Assembly: GCA_945788155.1 (NCBI GenBank)
Contig: CALZKX010000313.1
Span: 1-5,205, forward strand
Direction: 5' to 3'
Source: an uncultured Flavobacteriaceae bacterium
GTDB lineage: Bacteria > Bacteroidota > Bacteroidia > Flavobacteriales > Flavobacteriaceae
Length of the DNA: 5,205 nt
Shown: piece by piece, positions 1 through 5,205 of the stretch
Layout: every line of letters begins with the position of its first letter
How positions within the stretch are numbered: the stretch's first letter is position 1
The notes under the pieces: model-generated
The model's database searches: none
Seen by the model: only the letters and a program-made list of their open reading frames with translations
Told to the model about the DNA's origin: nothing
Program-made: the position numbers and the translations under genes

Positions 1-111
1 AAAATTATGACTAATAGTGTGCTTTTTCTGCAATAAAACATCTCGAATGGCTACTAATACTAAAGCAATGAGTAGCCACATCCACCAAGAAATTTGGGAC
101 AGAAATTCCAT
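1..111 (-). CDS. FMN-binding glutamate synthase family protein, N-terminal fragment (cut by window edge)
   Basis: Only the first 37 codons are in the window; the gene runs off the left edge. The ATG at 111-109 is preceded two codons upstream by an in-frame TAG, so it is the only reasonable start. What is seen: a start MEFLSQISWW, one hydrophobic membrane segment at about residues 9-27 rich in Trp, Leu, Ile and Val, then Arg-Asp and the motif QKKHTISHNF (28-37). From memory of the family, this short N-terminal membrane anchor followed by (R/K)xHxIxxNFP is typical of the stand-alone glutamate synthase domain 2 proteins of Bacteroidota, which carry an FMN and iron-sulfur binding barrel related to the GltB synthase domain. 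Their substrate is usually unproven. It starts 14 bases after the stop of the amidohydrolase gene on the same strand, which suggests co-transcription. No Shine-Dalgarno sequence is visible. The catalytic domain lies outside the window, so the call rests on the N-terminus alone. Confidence 0.72.
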   Translation of the reverse strand, partial: MEFLSQISWWMWLLIALVLVAIRDVLLQKKHTISHNF

Positions 112-125
112 GAACTATGTTTTAA

Positions 126-1394
126 TTATTTTAAATAATCAAGTGACAATTGAATAAATGCTTTTACTCCCAATAACATCCCGCTTTCGTCAATATAAAA
201 ATCAGGTGTATGGTGTGGGAATGCTTCTGTTTCTCCAGGAGCTTTTCCTCCTAAAAAGAAATACAAACCTGGAACTTCTTTTTGAAAGAATGAAAAATCT
301 TCGGCACCAGTAATGGCTTTCATGATATTTACATTGTCTTTTCCTGCAGCCTTTTCTAAAGAAGAAGCCATTTGTGCTGTAAGCTCTGGATCGTTATATG
401 TAATTGGGTAGCCTTCGTCGATACTAATATTTGCTTTGGCGCGATACGCTTTTGCAATATCTGAAACCATTTCACGCATACGCTTATGAATATGAGATTG
501 CATTTCAGTATCTAAAGTACGTAAAGTACCTATCATTTGAGCAGATTCAGGGATAATATTACTTCGTACACCACTAGTAATTTTACCTATTGACAATACA
601 ACTGCTTCTTGAGTAAGCGGCATTTCACGACTTACAAGAGTCTGTAAACCATCAATTATCTTAGCACTAACCATAATGGGATCAATCCCTCCCCAAGGCA
701 TTGAGCCATGAGTTTGCTTTCCTTTTACATCTATAACAAAACTATTAACAGCAGCCATTGCACCACCAGATTTATATCCAATGGTATTCACTAGTTGTCC
801 AGAACCAATATGTAATCCAAAAATGGCATCAACATCAGGATTTTTTAATACACCTTCTTTTATCATAAGTTTAGCGCCACCTTCCTCACCAGGAGGAGCA
901 CCTTCTTCTGCTGGTTGGAAAATGAATTTTATCGTGCCATTTATTTTGTCGGTGTTTTTAGACAGGATGTCTGCCACGCCCATTAAAATGGCTATATGAG
1001 TATCATGACCACAAGCATGCATAACAGGCACTTCTTCACCATTATATTCTCCTTTTGCTACAGATTTAAATGGCAAATCAGCACGCTCTGGAACTGGTAA
1101 AGCATCAATGTCTGCACGAAGCGCCAATACTTTTCCTGGCTTTTTACCTTTTAAAATACCAACAACTCCTGTATGAGCAATTCCAGTTTGTACTTCCATG
1201 CCAAGCGATTTTAAATGGGCGGCAATTTTTTCGGCTGTTTTAAATTCTCTGTTTGATAACTCTGGATTTTGGTGAAAGTCACGTCGCCATTCAATAACTT
1301 TTCCTTCAATATTTGCAATGTCTTTATCCAATCCATGTTGTGAAAACCCATAGGTGCACGATAAAATAGCGATAGTTAGTAATAATTTTTTCAT
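126..1394 (-). CDS. Exported M20D-family metallo-amidohydrolase (N-acyl amino acid / hippurate hydrolase-like)
   Basis: A complete 422-residue protein of the M20 peptidase/aminoacylase superfamily, subfamily M20D (relatives: hippurate hydrolase, N-acetyl-amino acid deacetylases, plant IAA-amino acid hydrolases). These hydrolyse an amide bond of N-acylated amino acids or short peptides using two metal ions. Seen: a signal peptide at about 1-18 ending GFS|Q, so it should act outside the cytoplasm; RRDFHQNPELS (37-47); LRADIDALP (92-100); the metal-binding HACGHDTH (126-133, ligands C128 and H130); PAEEG (161-165, with E163 the likely general base and E164 a ligand); GLHI (H195); GAEDFSFF (363-370); and HHTPDF (394-399, H395 the likely last ligand). 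All expected metal ligands are present, so it should be active. The lid/dimerisation domain spans roughly 205-320. C13 lies in a weak lipobox-like context (ILSC), so a lipoprotein form is possible but less likely. The true substrate cannot be read from sequence. It lies 43 bases downstream of the DsrE-like gene and 14 bases upstream of the glutamate synthase-like gene. Confidence 0.93.
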   Translation of the reverse strand: MKKLLLTIAILSCTYGFSQHGLDKDIANIEGKVIEWRRDFHQNPELSNREFKTAEKIAAHLKSLGMEVQTGIAHTGVVGILKGKKPGKVLALRADIDALPVPERADLPFKSVAKGEYNGEEVPVMHACGHDTHIAILMGVADILSKNTDKINGTIKFIFQPAEEGAPPGEEGGAKLMIKEGVLKNPDVDAIFGLHIGSGQLVNTIGYKSGGAMAAVNSFVIDVKGKQTHGSMPWGGIDPIMVSAKIIDGLQTLVSREMPLTQEAVVLSIGKITSGVRSNIIPESAQMIGTLRTLDTEMQSHIHKRMREMVSDIAKAYRAKANISIDEGYPITYNDPELTAQMASSLEKAAGKDNVNIMKAITGAEDFSFFQKEVPGLYFFLGGKAPGETEAFPHHTPDFYIDESGMLLGVKAFIQLSLDYLK

Positions 1395-1437
1395 TAGTTT
1401 AATTTAGTGTTTATAATAATTTGATGTTAATATTTTT

Positions 1438-1980
1438 CTAGAACCTTATATAAATATAGTCGTTTTTTTGATATTGTATAAGTGCAGTCATGGCTGATAA
1501 TGCAAACTTTACATTTGGGTTAACATTATTTTTTGTAATTCCTCTATAGGCAGCAGTTTGTCCGCAAATAATAATATCTGCACCAGCTTCGGTAAGTTCA
1601 TTAATTAATTCTAAATTCGGATTATCAACACCATATTTTTCTTTATATGTTTCATTGTCCAAAACATCTTGCCACGCACTACCATGAATGGTCATGGCAA
1701 CTTTTAGTTGGCTTGGTTTCATGCCTTCATTGGCGTGCATGTTTAAAAAACGAGCAGCTGTAACAATGTATTTGTTTATCACGTTCTTATCAGCTGATGA
1801 TTGAGATACATCAAAAATCACTTTAAATTCTTCAGAAGTATTTGTTTTAATATCAATATTTTCAACATTAAAAGTTTCACCAAAATTTTTAATAATTTTC
1901 CCTTCCACACGTTCGTTTTGTGCGAATATTGTGAAGCAAGCCAATGTAAAAAGGTAAAAAGTAAATTGGAATTTTTTCAT
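1438..1980 (-). CDS. Exported DsrE/DsrF-like family protein
   Basis: A 180-residue protein with a signal peptide (about residues 1-20, ending TIFA|Q), followed by a single DsrE/DsrF-like alpha/beta domain. Seen: alternating hydrophobic strands and helices, with strands near 52-58 (FKVIFDV), 92-98 (LKVAMTI, followed by HG at 99-100), 134-139 (ADIIIC) and a C-terminal strand 174-179. One conserved-type cysteine, C139, lies in the motif ICGQTA (138-143); it is the only Cys left after signal cleavage. Known of the family: cytoplasmic DsrE/TusD proteins carry persulfide sulfur on a cysteine at this edge of the fold, but the exported uncharacterised relatives (COG1416-like) have no established function. 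The position makes it the first gene of the leftward run, with the amidohydrolase 43 bases downstream. No metal site or second cysteine is visible. Family assignment is fairly secure; any role in sulfur or redox chemistry is inference. Confidence 0.82.
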   Translation of the reverse strand: MKKFQFTFYLFTLACFTIFAQNERVEGKIIKNFGETFNVENIDIKTNTSEEFKVIFDVSQSSADKNVINKYIVTAARFLNMHANEGMKPSQLKVAMTIHGSAWQDVLDNETYKEKYGVDNPNLELINELTEAGADIIICGQTAAYRGITKNNVNPNVKFALSAMTALIQYQKNDYIYIRF

Positions 1981-2044
1981 ATCAATTAATTAATGAACGT
2001 TAAAGATATTTAAATTTTCACGAAACCTTATAGCACATTTGTAA

Positions 2045-2073
2045 TTGTTTATAATTATTCCATTTTAGATTTA
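2045..2073 (+). promoter_or_regulatory. Candidate flavobacterial-type promoter for the helicase operon
   Basis: Bacteroidota promoters typically have a -33 TTG/TTTG and a -7 TAnnTTTG, 17-23 bases apart in Flavobacterium. Here TTG at 2045-2047 is followed after 18 bases by TAGATTTA (2066-2073), which matches the -7 element except for the final G. Transcription would start near 2080, giving a leader of about 40 bases before the TTG start at 2123. A TATAAT string at 2050-2055 has no partner -35 box and is probably chance in AT-rich DNA. The remainder of the 142-base gap must also hold the promoter of the leftward genes, but no good match was found on that strand. This is pattern matching only. 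Confidence 0.35.
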
Positions 2074-2122
2074 GAAAACCGTTCAACATTGGCTAAATTC
2101 ACACTTTTAAAATGAATTTGAA

Positions 2123-4456
2123 TTGGAGACGTATTTAAGTCAGTTAAACGACGCTCAATTAGCACCAACTTTGCAAAAGGATGGCCCTATGATTGTAATT
2201 GCTGGAGCAGGCTCTGGTAAAACGAGGGTGCTTACTTACCGCATTGCTTATTTAATGAGCCAAGGAGTTGACCCATTTAATATCCTTGCTTTGACCTTTA
2301 CTAACAAAGCTGCTCGTGAAATGAAAAGCAGGATAGCTACTATAGTTGGCGATAGTGAAGCAAAGAATTTATGGATGGGTACGTTTCATTCTGTCTTTGC
2401 TAAAATACTGCGTTTTGAAGGGCATCATTTGGGGTTTCCAAGTAATTTCACAATTTACGACACACAAGATTCACAAAAATTATTGGGTTCCATAATTAAA
2501 GAAATGGGCTTAGAGAAAGATATCTATAAAACAAAACAGGTTTATAGCAGGATTTCTTCATATAAAAACAGTTTAATAACAGTTACAGCATATTTTAAAA
2601 ACCCAGAACTCATGGAGGCAGATGCTGTGACGAGACGACCAAAAATGGGAGAAATTTATGCTGAGTATGTAGATCGTTGTTTTAAAGCTGGTGCGATGGA
2701 TTTTGATGATTTGTTATTAAGAACCAATGAGTTGTTAACACGTTTCCCAAATGTTTTAGCACGATATCAAGATAAGTTTCGTTACATTCTTGTCGATGAG
2801 TACCAAGACACCAATCACTCACAATATTTAATAGTTCGTGCTTTGGCAGACCGTTTTCAAAATATATGTGTGGTTGGCGATGATGCGCAAAGTATTTATG
2901 CGTTTCGTGGCGCTAATATTAACAACATTTTGAATTTCCAAAAAGATTACGACGATGTAAAACTCTATCGCTTAGAACAAAATTACCGTTCAACAAAAAA
3001 CATTGTAGGTGCAGCAAACTCAGTTATAGAACACAACAAAACCAAGTTGGATAAAGTGGTTTGGACTGCTAATGAGGAAGGGAAAAAAGTAAAAGTACAT
3101 CGTTCGTTAACCGATGGAGACGAAGGACGTTATGTGGCAAGCACCATTTGGGAGGAAAAAATGAACAACCAATTGCATAACAGCGATTTTGCAGTATTAT
3201 ATCGTACCAATGCACAATCGCGAGCCATTGAAGATGCATTGCGTAAGCGAGATATACCTTATCGTATTTATGGAGGCTTGTCGTTCTATCAGCGTAAGGA
3301 AATCAAAGATGTTACCGCTTACCTGCGTTTGGTTTTAAATCCAGCCGATGAAGAAGCACTAAAACGTATTATTAATTTTCCAGCACGAGGTATTGGCCAA
3401 ACAACCATTGATAGGTTGGTTGTTGCTGCAAATAATTACAACAAAACCATTTTTGAGATTTTAAAAAATCTTGATGCAATTGCTGTTAATATTAACAACG
3501 GAACAAAAAACAAGCTTAAAGATTTTGTAACGCTTATTGAAAGCTATCAAGTGATGAATAAAACAGCGAATGCGTTTGATTTGGCCGAACATATTACTAA
3601 AACTAGTGGGTTAATAAGAGAGTTCAATAAAGATGGCACACCAGAAGGTATTACACGATTGGAAAATGTGCAAGAGCTTTTAAATGGTATCAAGGATTTT
3701 GTTGATGGACAAATGGAACTAGCTGATGCTGGCGATACTTTAGCAGAATTCTTGGAAGATGTAGCACTTGCAACAGATTTGGATGGTGACAAGGGCGACC
3801 CTGACCATGTTGCGTTAATGACTATTCACTTAGCAAAAGGATTGGAGTTTAACCACGTATTTATTGTTGGTTTGGAGGAAGATTTATTCCCAAGTGCCAT
3901 GAGTATGAATACACGTAGCGAGTTAGAAGAAGAACGTAGGTTGTTTTATGTGGCTTTAACTAGAGCCGAAAAACAAGCCTATTTAACCTATGCTTTAACA
4001 CGTTACCGATGGGGAAAACTAATTGATGCTGAGCCAAGTAGATTTATTGAAGAAATTAAGGAAGATTTTTTAGATATAATCACGCCAATTGAAGAACGAC
4101 GTATAAATCCAATGCTTGATGCCAGTATTTTTGGCGATGTACCTCAAAATAAAATTAGATTTAAGCCTGCAAAAAAACACCAACCCAAAAGAAAAAGCAG
4201 TATAAAGCCCAAATCCGAAGGTATTAAAATAAGCACACCTAAGAATTTCAAGAAAATAACGAGCCCTAATGAAAAAACTAATTTGTTTGATAGTAAACTA
4301 ACTGTTGGCAATATTGTGCAGCATTTAAGATTTGGTAAAGGCAAAGTCGTAAAAATTGAAGGCGTAGGCGCAGATGTAAAAGCGGAAATTAATTTTGAAA
4401 ATGGAGGTTCAAAAAAATTACTTTTACGTTTTGCAAAACTTAAAGTAATAGGTTAA
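2123..4456 (+). CDS. UvrD/PcrA-type superfamily 1A 3'-5' DNA helicase
   Basis: A complete 777-residue ATP-dependent DNA helicase of the UvrD/PcrA/Rep family, which translocates 3' to 5' on single-stranded DNA and acts in excision repair, removal of recombination proteins and replication-transcription conflict. Motifs seen in order: Q motif LNDAQ (8-12), Walker A GAGSGKT (28-34), Ia LTFTNKAAREM (57-67), Ib WMGTFHS (84-90), Walker B VDEYQDT (224-230), III VGDDAQSIYAFRGA (251-264), IV RLEQNYRS (283-290), V MTIHLAKGLEF (566-576), VI EERRLFYVALTRAEK (603-617). The 1B insert is roughly 110-200 and 2B roughly 395-555. After a basic linker (about 680-712) comes a Tudor/SH3-like C-terminal domain (about 727-776, FGKGKVVKIEG and KKLLLRFAKL). 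The start is TTG: an in-frame TAA at 2108-2110 leaves no upstream ATG, and the next in-frame ATG (residue 23) would delete the Q motif. The ATG at 2112 is out of frame. The stop overlaps the next gene by one base. PcrA and UvrD cannot be told apart reliably, so no symbol is given. Confidence 0.96.
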   Translation: METYLSQLNDAQLAPTLQKDGPMIVIAGAGSGKTRVLTYRIAYLMSQGVDPFNILALTFTNKAAREMKSRIATIVGDSEAKNLWMGTFHSVFAKILRFEGHHLGFPSNFTIYDTQDSQKLLGSIIKEMGLEKDIYKTKQVYSRISSYKNSLITVTAYFKNPELMEADAVTRRPKMGEIYAEYVDRCFKAGAMDFDDLLLRTNELLTRFPNVLARYQDKFRYILVDEYQDTNHSQYLIVRALADRFQNICVVGDDAQSIYAFRGANINNILNFQKDYDDVKLYRLEQNYRSTKNIVGAANSVIEHNKTKLDKVVWTANEEGKKVKVHRSLTDGDEGRYVASTIWEEKMNNQLHNSDFAVLYRTNAQSRAIEDALRKRDIPYRIYGGLSFYQRKEIKDVTAYLRLVLNPADEEALKRIINFPARGIGQTTIDRLVVAANNYNKTIFEILKNLDAIAVNINNGTKNKLKDFVTLIESYQVMNKTANAFDLAEHITKTSGLIREFNKDGTPEGITRLENVQELLNGIKDFVDGQMELADAGDTLAEFLEDVALATDLDGDKGDPDHVALMTIHLAKGLEFNHVFIVGLEEDLFPSAMSMNTRSELEEERRLFYVALTRAEKQAYLTYALTRYRWGKLIDAEPSRFIEEIKEDFLDIITPIEERRINPMLDASIFGDVPQNKIRFKPAKKHQPKRKSSIKPKSEGIKISTPKNFKKITSPNEKTNLFDSKLTVGNIVQHLRFGKGKVVKIEGVGADVKAEINFENGGSKKLLLRFAKLKVIG

Positions 4457-4458
4457 TG
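4454..4458 (+). promoter_or_regulatory. Stop-start overlap TAATG coupling the helicase and YciO-like genes
   Basis: The helicase TAA (4454-4456) shares its last A with the ATG (4456-4458) of the following gene. No separate promoter or Shine-Dalgarno sequence is evident in front of the second gene. Such one-base overlaps normally mean one mRNA and translation re-initiation by the terminating ribosome. The overlap itself is read directly; the coupling is inferred. Confidence 0.8.
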
Positions 4459-5076
4459 GCAGCGTTTGTAAAAATTTATGAAGATAACCCCAATCCTAAA
4501 GAAATTGCAAAGGTTGTCGCAGTTTTAAAAAAAGGAGGATTGATTGTTTATCCAACCGATACTGTATATGGTTTAGGTTGTGATATTACCAATAACAAAG
4601 CATTGGAGCGTGTTGCCAGAATTAAAGGTGTTAAACTGGATAAAGCTAATTTTTCGTTTGTGTGCCATGATTTAAGTAATTTGAGCGATTATGTAAAGCA
4701 AATAGACACGGCTACTTTTAAGGTTTTAAAGCGAGCGCTTCCAGGTCCTTACACATTTATCCTTCCAGGAGCAAAAAGTTTACCTAATGCTTTTAAAAAG
4801 AAGAAAACGGTTGGTATTAGAGTCCCAGATAATACTATAGCATTAGAAATAGTGAAGCAATTAGGTAACCCAATTATTTCAACATCTATTTATGATGAAG
4901 ATGAAATTTTGGAATATACTACAGATCCTGAGCTAATTTTAGAAAAATGGGATAACCTAGTCGACTTGGTTATTGATGGAGGTTATGGTGGAAACGAACC
5001 CTCTACAATTATTGATTTTTCTGAAGAAAAACCCAAAGTGATAAGAAAAGGAAAAGGCAACTTAGAGATATTTTAA
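4456..5076 (+). CDS. Sua5/YciO/YrdC-fold protein, YciO-like (often annotated L-threonylcarbamoyladenylate synthase)
   Basis: A complete 206-residue single-domain protein of the YrdC-like fold, a basic pocket that binds nucleotide or RNA. Seen: YPTDTVYGLGCD (32-43), IKG (56-58) leading to LDKANFSF (61-68), PGPYTFIL (96-103), GIRVP (120-124), ISTS (141-144) and PSTIID (182-187). True TsaC/Sua5 enzymes make threonylcarbamoyl-AMP for the t6A modification of ANN-decoding tRNAs and carry a KxR...SxN tetrad. By my hand alignment to E. coli TsaC (K50, R52, SAN), here K57 and S144 are kept but the Arg is V59 and the Asn is Y146. The length and the STS(I/L) context match E. coli YciO, whose cellular role is not settled and which should not be equated with TsaC. 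There is no C-terminal Sua5 domain. It may still bind ATP or RNA in the cytoplasm. It overlaps the helicase gene by one base and is probably co-translated with it. Fold assignment is secure; the TsaC function is doubtful. Confidence 0.9.
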   Translation: MAAFVKIYEDNPNPKEIAKVVAVLKKGGLIVYPTDTVYGLGCDITNNKALERVARIKGVKLDKANFSFVCHDLSNLSDYVKQIDTATFKVLKRALPGPYTFILPGAKSLPNAFKKKKTVGIRVPDNTIALEIVKQLGNPIISTSIYDEDEILEYTTDPELILEKWDNLVDLVIDGGYGGNEPSTIIDFSEEKPKVIRKGKGNLEIF

Positions 5077-5082
5077 ATAAAA

Positions 5083-5122
5083 GAGGTCGTCTAAAAAGTA
5101 ATTTTTAGGCGATTTTCTTTTT
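5083..5122 (+). terminator. Hairpin with GTAA loop and T-run: candidate terminator of the helicase operon
   Basis: Bases 5083-5097 (GAGGTCGTCTAAAAA) pair with 5102-5116 (TTTTTAGGCGATTTT) around a GTAA loop of GNRA type. This gives fifteen consecutive pairs, five of them G-U when read as RNA (four in the distal part). A C and then five T follow (5117-5122). It begins six bases after the stop codon of the last rightward gene, the normal place for a Rho-independent terminator. The G-U pairs weaken the base of the stem, and the same hairpin could instead be part of an insertion-sequence end. Confidence 0.55.
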
Positions 5123-5205
5123 AGTTGAATTTGATTCTGTATGATATTTAAAGAAACCAGATTTAAATAGCATTGATACAAAATAGCAAAGTTAGCCTAA
5201 ATCGC
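5083..5205. mobile_element. Possible end of an insertion sequence (IS1182-like), entering from the right edge
   Basis: The sequence starting GAGGTCGTCTAAAAAGT at 5083 resembles, from memory only, terminal inverted repeats of IS1182-type elements in Bacteroidota, which often begin GAGxCxGTCTxAAAAG. A minus-strand reading frame enters at 5204 and stops at 5165-5163 with a hydrophobic tail (RFRLTLLFCINAI), which would suit the C-terminus of a transposase transcribed toward this end. The other end and any target duplication are outside the window, so the element cannot be confirmed. Otherwise the stretch 5123-5205 holds only AT-rich sequence with short repeats such as TTTAGGC (5104-5110) against GCCTAAA (5195-5201). 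Confidence 0.25.

Noticed and set aside
119..131. AT-rich stretch at the amidohydrolase stop as a terminator
   Set aside because: No stem with G-C pairs, and the next gene begins 14 bases on, so read-through is expected.
781..999. Plus-strand open frame of 72 codons inside the amidohydrolase gene
   Set aside because: It lies antisense to the conserved HACGHD-to-GLHI part of a clear enzyme gene and its translation is Pro/Ser-rich with no recognisable domain.
1801..1989. Plus-strand open frame of 62 codons antisense to the DsrE-like gene
   Set aside because: It is a by-product of the signal peptide and N-terminal coding region on the other strand; no family resemblance.
2050..2055. TATAAT as a sigma70-type -10 box
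   Set aside because: There is no -35 TTGACA-like box at the right spacing, and Bacteroidota use a different promoter consensus; expected by chance in such AT-rich DNA.
2112..2135. ATG at 2112 as the helicase start
   Set aside because: It is out of frame with the helicase and meets a stop within a few codons; accepted only as a possible sign of a sequencing indel.
3547..3792. Minus-strand open frame of 81 codons inside the helicase
   Set aside because: Ser/Lys-rich antisense shadow of the conserved 2B domain; no start signal or homology.
4144..4344. Minus-strand hydrophobic open frame of 66 codons in the helicase linker
   Set aside because: Its Leu/Phe-rich, membrane-like look is the antisense of a Lys-rich linker (AAA/AAG codons read as TTT/CTT), not a real small membrane protein.
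1..5205. tRNA, rRNA, CRISPR array, riboswitch or defence system
   Set aside because: No cloverleaf, spaced direct repeats, conserved RNA leader or defence-type domain was seen on either strand; nearly all the window is accounted for by known protein families.

Overview
The window looks like ordinary chromosome of a member of the Bacteroidota, most likely class Flavobacteriia. The grounds are AT-rich DNA, start codons without Shine-Dalgarno sequences, signal peptides that leave a mature N-terminal Gln, and protein sequences that read like flavobacterial versions of their families. No ribosomal RNA or other marker is present, so a genus cannot be named.

The left part is a leftward (minus-strand) gene run. 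In order of transcription it holds an exported DsrE/DsrF-like protein (1438-1980), an exported M20D-type metallo-amidohydrolase (126-1394), and, 14 bases further on, the first 37 codons of what appears to be a membrane-anchored FMN-binding glutamate synthase family protein, cut by the window edge (1-111). The gaps are 43 and 14 bases with no visible terminator, so the three probably form one transcript.

A 142-base intergenic region (1981-2122) separates this run from a divergent rightward pair. It holds a plausible flavobacterial-type promoter for the rightward genes and no gene. The first rightward gene encodes a full UvrD/PcrA-type superfamily 1A DNA helicase (2123-4456). It starts at TTG and ends in a Tudor-like domain of the kind that links PcrA/UvrD to RNA polymerase. 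Its stop codon overlaps the start of the next gene (TAATG). That gene encodes a 206-residue Sua5/YciO/YrdC-fold protein (4456-5076) that resembles YciO more than true TsaC/Sua5, because two of the four diagnostic residues of the KxR/SxN tetrad are replaced.

The right end (5077-5205) has no confident gene. It opens with a 15-pair imperfect hairpin with a GTAA loop, beginning six bases after the last stop codon. It could be the operon's terminator, the terminal inverted repeat of an insertion sequence (IS1182-like), or both. A short minus-strand reading frame enters from the right edge and would fit the C-terminus of a convergent gene such as a transposase, but this is not proven.

I found no convincing new biological system. 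The most useful second looks are the YciO-versus-TsaC identity of the last gene, the possible insertion-sequence boundary beside it, the TTG start of the helicase, and the unstudied exported DsrE-like protein co-directional with an amidohydrolase.
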